Positions 1 to 5,181 of a DNA stretch of 8,228 nucleotides are shown here, one piece after another. A program made the translations under genes and the position numbers. This DNA comes from an uncultured Anaerostipes sp. (GTDB taxonomy: Bacteria > Bacillota > Clostridia > Lachnospirales > Lachnospiraceae). Where the stretch lies: contig CAAEIR010000408.1 in NCBI GenBank assembly GCA_900756035.1, positions 1-8,228 on the forward strand, read 5' to 3'. Under the pieces are notes generated by a model that was given only the letters and a program-made list of their open reading frames with translations, searched no databases and was not told the DNA's origin. Positions within the stretch are counted from its first letter, which is position 1. Every line of letters starts with the position of its first letter.

Positions 1-98
1 AACAACAGGGTTTATAAGTGCTTGAGCCGTATGAGGGGAAACTCTCACGTACGGTTCTTAGGGGGGAAGGCGGTAGTAATACCGCTGACCTACCCGAC
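1..98 (+). mobile_element. Group II intron, 3' end (domains V and VI); partial
   Basis: This is the 3' tail of a bacterial group II self-splicing retroelement; the rest lies outside the window. Domain V is the 34-nt hairpin at 24-57. It has the catalytic AGC triad at 25-27, a lower stem 24-31 with 50-57, a small bulge at 47-48, an upper stem 33-37 with 42-46, and a GAAA tetraloop at 38-41. Domain VI follows at about 59-95, with an inner stem GCGGTA (70-75) pairing with TACCGC (80-85) around a GTAA loop. A92 is a plausible bulged branch-point, seven nucleotides from the end counting itself. The intron ends in the expected AY dinucleotide (AC, 97-98). The downstream exon opens a reading frame at 99 that continues into an ICE protein, so the intron interrupts that gene and could be spliced out in sense. 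The intron class and its reverse transcriptase cannot be judged here. Confidence 0.93.
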
Positions 99-953
99 AG
101 CTTGGTGGAGAATAAGCAGCGTTTTATCTCTCAGGTAATGACAAGCAAGGCGGTATCCCGTACCTGTGAGGATATTGATGAAGCAACCCTTTCCTATGCG
201 GAGATTAAGGCTGTTGCAACCGGAAATCCACTGATTAAGGAAAAGATGCAGCTTGAGAACGATGTGCAGAGGTTAAAACTCTTAAAGAGTACCTATGACA
301 GCCAGCGTTACAGCTTGGAGGATAATATCGTTGTCCGTTTCCCGAAGCTGATTAAGGCGGCGACGGAAAAAGCGGAGTGTGTCCGTGAGGATATGAAAAT
401 GGTGGATAAGAGACTCATAGCGGAGCCGGAATTTGCCATTACAATCAAGGGTGCGAAGTTTAAGGAGCGAGTGGATGGCGGTACATCCATGCTAGAGGCA
501 ATCAGTAAATGTAAGAATGGCGAAACTACACATCTTGGAGAGTTCAAAGGCTTTGAGCTTTTGGTGGAAAAGAACTTCATCGGTGTGAATTATCTGGTGC
601 TTCGTGGCAAGACAGACCATAAGGCAGAGCTTTCCTCAAGTCCCGTAGGTAATATGGTAAAGCTTGAAAATCTGCTTGGCGGTATGGCTGAGGAGCTTGA
701 TTTCCTGACAAAGAAGATTGAGCAGTACGAGCGAGACTTGGAGCAGTCAAAGCTGGAATATGAAAAGCCTTTTGCACAGGAAGCGGAGCTTTCTGAAAAG
801 ATTGCAAGGCTGAATGAACTCAATGTCCAGCTTGACCTTGAAAATGGCAGGGCAGAGGATGTGGACTTAGCCGGACAGGAAAAAGAAGAACAGAGCAGGG
901 TGGCTGAGGATAGTCCTTATCATACCAGACCACCCGGAAAAGAGGGAAGATGA
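99..953 (+). CDS. C-terminal part of large ICE SNF2-helicase / DNA-methylase-type protein (3' exon)
   Basis: This is the last 284 codons of a gene whose 5' part is outside the window, beyond the group II intron. The reading frame is open through the intron tail, but the true exon begins at about 99 with Ser-Leu-Val-Glu-Asn-Lys-Gln-Arg-Phe. The motifs ENKQRFISQVMTSK and ALSYAEIKAVATGNPLIKEK (here with T for A at the start) resemble the C-terminal region of the very large (often over 2,000 residues) helicase/methylase proteins of Tn1549-like conjugative elements, as I recall them. Several coiled-coil stretches follow (around LENDVQRLKLLKSTYDSQRY and the LDFLTKKIEQYERDLEQSK region), then an acidic tail. 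No helicase or methylase catalytic motif lies in this fragment, so the function is inferred from family recognition. It overlaps the sortase start by four bases (ATGA), which indicates translational coupling. The protein probably acts on element DNA in the cytoplasm. Confidence 0.8.
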   Translation, partial: SLVENKQRFISQVMTSKAVSRTCEDIDEATLSYAEIKAVATGNPLIKEKMQLENDVQRLKLLKSTYDSQRYSLEDNIVVRFPKLIKAATEKAECVREDMKMVDKRLIAEPEFAITIKGAKFKERVDGGTSMLEAISKCKNGETTHLGEFKGFELLVEKNFIGVNYLVLRGKTDHKAELSSSPVGNMVKLENLLGGMAEELDFLTKKIEQYERDLEQSKLEYEKPFAQEAELSEKIARLNELNVQLDLENGRAEDVDLAGQEKEEQSRVAEDSPYHTRPPGKEGR

Positions 954-1579
954 AACGAAAAGTGATTGCAGGAATATTGATTGTTATGGGGCTGGCAGTA
1001 ATGTCAGTCCCGCTTTATTACAGATACACGGGCAATCAGAAAAGTGACGAAATGCTAGAGCGTTTTGAACACATGATAGAACAGGAGACGGAAACAGAGC
1101 ATGAAGAAGAAAAAGAAACTTGTGGGCAGGAGGAAACCGAAACCACCGTTAGTGAAGAAGATGCTGCCACACTTGCCAAAGAGGAAGTAATCGGACTGAT
1201 TGAGATTGAGACTTTGGATATAAAGTATGCAGTATTGGAGGGAACTAAGAGCCATGAGCTTTCCTGTGGTATCGGTCACATCACGGATACGGCAGGAATC
1301 GGAGAAAAAGGGAACTGTGTTCTTGCAGGTCATAATGGTAGCAGACACGGTACATTTTTTACAAACTTAAAGACCATTCGGACAGGCGAGGTGGTGAAGC
1401 TGACGGATAAGGAAGGCAATGGGTATTTCTATGAGGTAGAGAGCATGGAGGTGGTCGGTCCTTATGATAATTCCGTCAAGGACCAGGGAGAGGAAGCAGA
1501 GCTTACCCTTATCACCTGTGAAAATAAAGGCACCATGCGTCTGATTGTAAAATGCAGTATGCAGGAGGTGGTGGAGTAA
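950..1579 (+). CDS. Sortase, class D-like, membrane-anchored
   Basis: This 209-residue cysteine transpeptidase would attach surface proteins or pilins to the cell wall or to each other outside the membrane. An N-terminal hydrophobic segment (about residues 5-24) after MKRK serves as an uncleaved signal anchor. A very acidic Glu-rich spacer (about 36-80) follows, then the sortase barrel from about residue 80. The catalytic residues are visible: His128 in LAGHNGSRHG, Cys190 in LTLITCENK (the TLxTC motif) and Arg197 in TMRLIVKC. The sequence looks complete and active. The start overlaps the preceding stop (ATGA), with a closely spaced AGAGGGA ribosome site. The stop overlaps the next ATG (TAATG). 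Sortases are common accessory genes of Firmicute ICEs, where they are thought to process element-encoded surface adhesins; the substrate is not in this window. The class assignment is less certain than the family. Confidence 0.92.
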   Translation: MKRKVIAGILIVMGLAVMSVPLYYRYTGNQKSDEMLERFEHMIEQETETEHEEEKETCGQEETETTVSEEDAATLAKEEVIGLIEIETLDIKYAVLEGTKSHELSCGIGHITDTAGIGEKGNCVLAGHNGSRHGTFFTNLKTIRTGEVVKLTDKEGNGYFYEVESMEVVGPYDNSVKDQGEEAELTLITCENKGTMRLIVKCSMQEVVE

Positions 1580-1980
1580 TGGAGTTTTCCTGTCCTTTTG
1601 GAATTGCTGAAAAGCTGTTAAGGGAAAAAGAATACCCTTCTAAGCCGGATAGGGAGATTGAGGTAGATGGTAAGGTAATGGTTCTTAGCGGACTTCGTGT
1701 ATATCTCCCGGAGTTTTCCGTAACCGTACATGAAGGGATATTTTGTGACCGTGTAGATGGTAAGCTGCAACCGGATTATTTCGCAACTGCAATCGTGGAC
1801 AGGAATACCGGGACACTTCTTTATGATGAGGAAAGCGACTTTACAGAGAGTGTGTTTCATTGGCAAGAGGAAAAATATACGCTTGCCCAGATAGAAGCAC
1901 AGAAATGTATCGTGGAAGGGATTGAGGTGAGAGAGCATGAAAATACCATGCAGACTGCACGAGGCAGAAGAAATCATTAG
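1579..1980 (+). CDS. Small ICE protein of unknown function, paralogue 1
   Basis: I do not recognise this 133-residue family. I chose the ATG at 1579 over an upstream in-frame ATG (1552) because a strong ribosome site, GGAGGTGGTGGAG (1564-1576), directly precedes it and the start overlaps the sortase stop (TAATG). No signal peptide or membrane segment is visible, so it is probably cytoplasmic. The core, about residues 34-67 (VMVLSGLRVYLPEF, then VHEGIFC and a Pro-Asp pair), is repeated in the next gene, so the two are paralogues. The C-terminal 14 or so residues are read from DNA that also encodes the start of the next protein (44-bp overlap). Its place among ICE accessory genes suggests a role in element maintenance, transfer or counter-defence, but nothing in the sequence shows which. 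Confidence 0.85.
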   Translation: MEFSCPFGIAEKLLREKEYPSKPDREIEVDGKVMVLSGLRVYLPEFSVTVHEGIFCDRVDGKLQPDYFATAIVDRNTGTLLYDEESDFTESVFHWQEEKYTLAQIEAQKCIVEGIEVREHENTMQTARGRRNH

Positions 1981-2326
1981 TGAAATGGATTTATACCATG
2001 TGGCAGATGACATTATGGAGAGTGAGGAAGATTACCGGATTGTCATAAGCGGCTGGTGGGTGCATATCCCGGAGCTTAACATTAACCTGCATGAAGGTGT
2101 GTTTTGCAACTATGACGAGGAAGAAAAAGAGTATCTTCCTGATTTTTCGCTGACGGTTATTATGGAGGCGGATTCAGAAAAGAAAGAGGGAGAATGGCTC
2201 TACTATGAGCAGGACGGATTTGAGATAACTTTAGCCAACTACCGGAATGGAAAAATGGCTATGGAGGCTATTTCAGAACTGCCCTGCTTTATTTGTATCC
2301 CGGATGATGAACCGGAAACAGAATGA
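1937..2326 (+). CDS. Small acidic ICE protein of unknown function, paralogue 2
   Basis: This 129-residue protein is of unrecognised family and is strongly acidic, especially at residues 28-33 and 60-65 and at the C-terminus. The ATG at 1937 has an AGGTGA ribosome site (1925-1930) with six-base spacing. It shares with the preceding protein the pattern SGxxVxxPExxxxxHEGxFC followed by a Pro-Asp-aromatic (residues 38-70 here, compared with 37-68 in paralogue 1), so the pair arose by tandem duplication and diverged. No transmembrane segment or known catalytic motif is visible. The high acidity and small size are reminiscent of DNA-mimic or anti-restriction proteins, but that is only a surface similarity. 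Translation is probably coupled to the gene before it through the 44-bp out-of-frame overlap. Confidence 0.85.
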   Translation: MKIPCRLHEAEEIISEMDLYHVADDIMESEEDYRIVISGWWVHIPELNINLHEGVFCNYDEEEKEYLPDFSLTVIMEADSEKKEGEWLYYEQDGFEITLANYRNGKMAMEAISELPCFICIPDDEPETE

Positions 2327-2332
2327 AATATG

Positions 2333-2350
2333 CTGTGTCGTAAGACACGG
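2333..2350 (+). other. Hairpin with GNRA-type loop after paralogue 2
   Basis: CTGTGTC (2333-2339) pairs with GACACGG (2344-2350) around a GTAA loop, giving a seven-base stem with one G-U pair. It lies just after the 2326 stop and is followed by CCATTTCAGA rather than a T run, so it is not a clear rho-independent terminator. It may protect the 3' end or mark an mRNA processing point. Confidence 0.45.
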
Positions 2351-2384
2351 CCATTTCAGATAAAAAACTATTAACATTTTTTAA

Positions 2385-2399
2385 GCCTGTGTGACAGGC
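2385..2399 (+). promoter_or_regulatory. Small hairpin next to the ribosome site of the double-SpoVG gene
   Basis: GCCTGT (2385-2390) and ACAGGC (2394-2399) form a perfect six-base stem with a GTG loop. It ends five bases before the AGAGAGG ribosome site (2404-2410) of the gene starting at 2416. There is no T run after it. The position suggests an effect on translation initiation or mRNA stability. Confidence 0.4.
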
Positions 2400-2415
2400 A
2401 GAAAGAGAGGAACTT

Positions 2416-3096
2416 ATGAAGTATTCAATCAAACTGAACGCAGTAAACAACCCTGACAAGAATGTGAAGGCATTTGCAACCGTGACTTTTGGTGATTGTT
2501 TTAAGATTACCAACATTGCGGTAGTGAAGTCGCAGGAGGCAGAGCCTTTCGTGTCCATGCCTTCCTTTAAGAGCAAGGAGAGAACCGAGCATAACCAGCC
2601 TGTGTATAAGGATGTATGCAATCCTATTACAAGCGAGTTCAGAAAAGAACTCTATGACGATATTCTTTCCCTGTATGCAGAAATGGAGCAGTCCGGCAAG
2701 ACAGAGGTAAGTAGGGATGCCGAAAATGCACAGGAGCCGGAGTTTCGTGTGGCAGTAACACCTTTTGAGAGAGAGAACAGCAACATTCGTGGTCTTGCCC
2801 ATATCTATTTTGAGGACTGCTTCGTGGTAAGTAATGTCAGCATTATTCAGGGCAAGGAAAAGGAATTTGTGGCGATGCCTTCCTACATGGTAAAGCAGAA
2901 TGGCGGCAAGTCACAGTACCAGGATGTATGTTTCCCTGTGACAAAAGAGTTTCGTGAGAAACTGTATGATGCCCTTATGGACTGCTATCAGCAGGAGAGG
3001 GACAAAGCTATGAATCAGGGAATGGAGCAGGCAACCTCACAGAGTATGGAAAGGGCAGAAAGTAGACGGCCGGACAGAAATCTTCCCTTTCGTTAA
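2416..3096 (+). CDS. Double-domain SpoVG-family protein
   Basis: This 226-residue protein is made of two SpoVG-like domains in tandem. Domain 1 (residues about 1-92) has FATVTFGDCFKITNIAVV, FVSMPS and KDVCNPITSEFRKELYD. Domain 2 (about 110-195) has LAHIYFEDCFVVSNVSII, FVAMPS and QDVCFPVTKEFREKLYD. The signature FVxMPS and the (D)xxxPI/VTxxFR segment match single-domain SpoVG of Bacillus and Staphylococcus, which is about 85-100 residues and binds nucleic acid to influence septation, capsule and virulence gene expression. A hydrophilic Met/Gln/Glu-rich tail (about 195-226) ends in basic residues. Ribosome site AGAGAGG at five-base spacing supports the ATG at 2416. In an ICE the likely role is as a nucleic-acid-binding regulator acting on the element or host; the target is unknown. 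Single-domain SpoVG usually forms dimers, so the tandem chain may be a built-in dimer. Confidence 0.9.
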   Translation: MKYSIKLNAVNNPDKNVKAFATVTFGDCFKITNIAVVKSQEAEPFVSMPSFKSKERTEHNQPVYKDVCNPITSEFRKELYDDILSLYAEMEQSGKTEVSRDAENAQEPEFRVAVTPFERENSNIRGLAHIYFEDCFVVSNVSIIQGKEKEFVAMPSYMVKQNGGKSQYQDVCFPVTKEFREKLYDALMDCYQQERDKAMNQGMEQATSQSMERAESRRPDRNLPFR

Positions 3097-3117
3097 GAAT
3101 GAGGAATAATTATTCAT

Positions 3118-3147
3118 AGGGCATAGCATAATCATCTGCTATGCCCT
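3118..3147 (+). promoter_or_regulatory. Strong 11-bp hairpin immediately upstream of the coiled-coil gene's ribosome site
   Basis: AGGGCATAGCA (3118-3128) and TGCTATGCCCT (3137-3147) are perfect inverted repeats around an eight-base loop. The stem ends six bases before AAAGGAG (3153-3159). No T run follows, so a standard terminator is unlikely on the plus strand. A role in translation control, mRNA stability or partial transcription attenuation between the SpoVG gene and the next gene fits better. Confidence 0.55.
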
Positions 3148-3165
3148 GTGGGAAAGGAGATAACA

Positions 3166-4026
3166 ATGGATCAAGTACAGAATATGGAATTGTCAAAAGA
3201 CCAAATCATTCAGGAGCTGATTGCACTTCTTAATCAGAATCAGCAGAAAGAAGCTGCCAACAATGTGTTTGAAATGGCGGCTTTAATTGATGGCATGGGT
3301 AAAAGGCTTGAACAGGTAACAGAGGAGCTTTCTAGTGTCCGTAAACAGCTTGAAAAGATGGAGCAGGAAAAGGCAGATAAGACCTTGAAAGCTACTGTCC
3401 GTAAGGCTGTGGAATCCTTAGAACAGCAATGTCAAAAGATGAAGGAGCAGTTGTTTGAAATTAAAACGGAAGTCAAAGCAAAGGCTTCTGAAATTGTGGC
3501 AGAAGTAAAGGCAAAAGGTAAAGCGGCACTTCATAAGGTGTTGGAGTTCTTAGGCATTAAGGATAAGCTGGAGTCTGTCCGTGATAATGTCCGTAAGAGT
3601 ATTGCAGAGACAGAGCATACCATAAATAAATTGGATGCCTTTGGTAGCGGTATGAGGGAAGCAGGACAGAAGATTGCTAATACCTTCCGTACCTTTGCAG
3701 ATAAGGAAACGGTTGATTATTCTGAAAAGGAAAAGAAGTTCTCTAAAACGGAGCTTGTGAAAAAGCCTTTTGAGGCAAAGAAAAAGCTGTATCATAGAAT
3801 GGAGCAACATCTGGATGAGGCACTTGATAAGATAAACAGCCTTGCCAAAGAGCCGGAGCATATGAAAGATGTGGAAATGGCAGAGCCTTCCATGCTTGGA
3901 GCTGTGGCAGAATCGGAATTTCAGTATGGGGCAGAAGCCTTTGAAGCCTACCAGAAAATGCAGGGAGATAAGTCTACAAACAATAAAACGGATAATTCGA
4001 CTAAAAAAGTAGAAAAGAACAGATAG
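3166..4026 (+). CDS. Coiled-coil ICE protein, possibly DUF6674 family
   Basis: This is a highly charged, mostly helical protein of 286 residues. I chose the ATG at 3166 because AAAGGAG lies six bases upstream; an in-frame GTG at 3148 abuts the hairpin and has no ribosome site. The N-terminal part (about 1-45) has the pattern IQELIALLNQN followed by NNVFEMAALIDGMGKRLEQV, which recalls the DUF6674 proteins of clostridial conjugative elements (from memory, moderate certainty). A long coiled coil follows (about 45-120, Glu/Lys/Gln rich). The middle section, about 120-165, contains KGKAALHKVLEFLGIKDKL. A further helical stretch lies at about 170-250, and the tail is Asn/Thr/Lys rich. No catalytic motif, signal peptide or membrane segment is visible. 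It is the last gene of the ICE block and is followed by a terminator. Its molecular function is not known to me. Confidence 0.85.
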   Translation: MDQVQNMELSKDQIIQELIALLNQNQQKEAANNVFEMAALIDGMGKRLEQVTEELSSVRKQLEKMEQEKADKTLKATVRKAVESLEQQCQKMKEQLFEIKTEVKAKASEIVAEVKAKGKAALHKVLEFLGIKDKLESVRDNVRKSIAETEHTINKLDAFGSGMREAGQKIANTFRTFADKETVDYSEKEKKFSKTELVKKPFEAKKKLYHRMEQHLDEALDKINSLAKEPEHMKDVEMAEPSMLGAVAESEFQYGAEAFEAYQKMQGDKSTNNKTDNSTKKVEKNR

Positions 4027-4083
4027 ATATCTCGTTGAATAGATTACTGGAGTCGAAATTTCAAAAAGTGGTGAATGTGCAGA

Positions 4084-4117
4084 AAGACATCTTACAATTT
4101 AGTAAGGTGTCTTTTTT
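4084..4117 (+). terminator. Rho-independent terminator ending the ICE gene block
   Basis: AAGACATCTTAC (4084-4095) pairs with GTAAGGTGTCTT (4102-4113), a 12-base stem with one G-U pair and a six-base loop. The stem runs into six Ts (4112-4117). It lies 58 bases after the coiled-coil gene's stop and before the recombinase gene, so it separates the ICE operon from the AT-rich segment. The 5' side (AGAAAGA) is A-rich, but only the plus direction has a clear T tract. Confidence 0.85.
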
Positions 4118-4149
4118 GACATAATTTATAAAATGAAAGGGAAAAACAA

Positions 4150-4995
4150 ATGGGAAAAGAAACAGTATTAGAGAAAAAGAAGGCTATGGATATGCTTGAT
4201 GTTTACATAGCAGAAATGAAATTAAATGAATTGAGCAATACAACAATTGCTAAATATGTGGCAGATATTAATCAATGGCTAAATACAGCACCAGAGATAA
4301 TTTTAAAAGCTGATATTTTAGGTTATAAGGAAAATCTGTGTGTCAAATATAAAGTAGCAAGTGTAAATTCAAAAATAATATCCATTAATCGCTATTTAAA
4401 ATGGTTGGATGTTAGGGAATTAACTGTAAAAACAAAAAGAGTACAAAATACTAGTGGATTAGAGAATATGATTACCAAAGAGTGCTACTTGAAAATGCTT
4501 CGTTATGCAGAAAATCACAGTAAAAAGAAACTGTATTACATTATGAAAACCATTGCTCAAACGGGGATTAGAATAGGAGAACTTAAATATGTGACGGTTG
4601 AGGCTGTTAAAGAAGGTTCCACAGTTGTGTGGAATAAAGGAAAGTATAGAACGGTTTATTTTACAGATAATTTGTGCCACGAATTATTGCGGTATTGCAT
4701 GGAAATAGACTGTACTACCGGAGTGATTTTCTGTGGCAGAGAAAATGGAAAGGCTATAACTCCAGGTGCAGTATGGAAAAGTTTAAAGTATATAGCAAGG
4801 AAGGTAGAGGTTCCAGAAGCAATGGTATATCCACATTCTTTTAGACATTTATTTGCAAAGGAGTATATGAGAAAAGTTGGTGATATTTCAGAATTAGCAG
4901 ACTTATTAGGACATAGTAGATTAGAAACTACTTGGATTTATACAAAGACAACCTCTGATGAAAAAAGAAGAAAATTGGAACTTCTTGATTTATGA
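4150..4995 (+). CDS. Tyrosine recombinase (phage integrase family)
   Basis: This is a complete site-specific recombinase of 281 residues. The N-terminal SAM-like core-binding domain (about 12-90) includes NELSNTTIAKYVADINQWL. The catalytic domain (about 105-281) carries all expected residues: Arg141 in QTGIRIGEL, a lysine of the beta hairpin (Lys163 or Lys165, WNKGKYR), His229 and Arg232 in PHSFRH, His255 in LGHSR, and nucleophile Tyr264 in TWIYTK. It is short, without an arm-binding domain, resembling XerC/D-type and DNA-inversion recombinases more than large phage integrases. AAAGGG (4136-4141) is the ribosome site. No excisionase gene is seen beside it. Codon use is much more AT-rich than the ICE genes upstream. 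Its stop codon overlaps a perfect inverted repeat (4994-5024) that looks like a recombinase core site, so it may act locally. It could instead be the integrase of a separate small island. Confidence 0.95.
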   Translation: MGKETVLEKKKAMDMLDVYIAEMKLNELSNTTIAKYVADINQWLNTAPEIILKADILGYKENLCVKYKVASVNSKIISINRYLKWLDVRELTVKTKRVQNTSGLENMITKECYLKMLRYAENHSKKKLYYIMKTIAQTGIRIGELKYVTVEAVKEGSTVVWNKGKYRTVYFTDNLCHELLRYCMEIDCTTGVIFCGRENGKAITPGAVWKSLKYIARKVEVPEAMVYPHSFRHLFAKEYMRKVGDISELADLLGHSRLETTWIYTKTTSDEKRRKLELLDL

Positions 4996-5024
4996 GTCGA
5001 TATAATACGACATTATATCGACTC
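4994..5024. repeat. Perfect 13-bp inverted repeat with 5-bp centre; candidate recombinase core site
   Basis: GAGTCGATATAAT (4994-5006) and ATTATATCGACTC (5012-5024) are perfect inverted repeats separated by ACGAC. The size (13-bp arms and a short asymmetric centre) matches the general architecture of tyrosine-recombinase core sites. It overlaps the last two bases of the recombinase stop codon. It is not followed by a T tract, so it is a poor intrinsic terminator, although it could still weakly stop transcription. Confidence 0.7.
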
Positions 5025-5151
5025 GTAGTTTATAAAAGTAATTATTATACATCTTGTATTTGTGCATATTAAACAAAAAATCAATATTACTATTCTGGAT
5101 TTTCTAAATTCTATGTTGTATTACCTTGACAAAGTAAATATAATGTCGTAT
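5005..5151. repeat. 14-bp inverted repeat pair bounding the AccDA promoter; candidate invertible segment
   Basis: ATACGACATTATAT at 5005-5018, the centre of the palindrome above, recurs as its exact reverse complement ATATAATGTCGTAT at 5138-5151. The wider 31-bp windows match at 22 positions by my count. The second copy covers the -10 region of the promoter for the carboxyltransferase gene. Recombination between the two copies would invert about 130 bp and remove the TTGACA box from its present place. Phase switching is inference; the repeat itself is seen directly. Confidence 0.5.
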
Positions 5152-5154
5152 CAT
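5116..5154 (+). promoter_or_regulatory. Sigma-A-type promoter(s) for the AccDA gene
   Basis: TTGACA (5126-5131) is followed after 17 bases by TATCAT (5149-5154), a near-consensus promoter. An overlapping alternative is TTGTAT (5116-5121), 17 bases, then TATAAT (5139-5144). Transcription would begin at about 5151-5162, leaving a short leader before the TTG start at 5182/5185. Both -10 boxes lie in or at the edge of the inverted-repeat copy at 5138-5151, so a protein bound there would block initiation. Confidence 0.65.
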
Positions 5155-5181
5155 AGATAATTATGAAAAAAAGGTGGGATA

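Noticed and set aside
18..98. Translation of the first 27 codons of the leading open frame as part of the helicase/methylase protein
   Set aside because: These bases are group II intron domains V and VI; the open frame there is incidental.
3104..3115. 12-bp palindrome GAATAATTATTC after the SpoVG gene
   Set aside because: Short, purely AT-centred and not repeated elsewhere in the window; expected by chance in such sequence.
4116..4121. TTGACA as a -35 box for the recombinase gene
   Set aside because: It is formed by the terminator's T run, and no acceptable -10 lies 16-18 bases downstream (the nearby TATAAA is far too close).
4994..5024. Palindrome after the recombinase gene as a standard rho-independent terminator
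   Set aside because: The stem is long, but the bases after it (GTAGTTTATAAAAG) contain no T tract, and the reuse of its centre at 5138-5151 points to a protein site instead.
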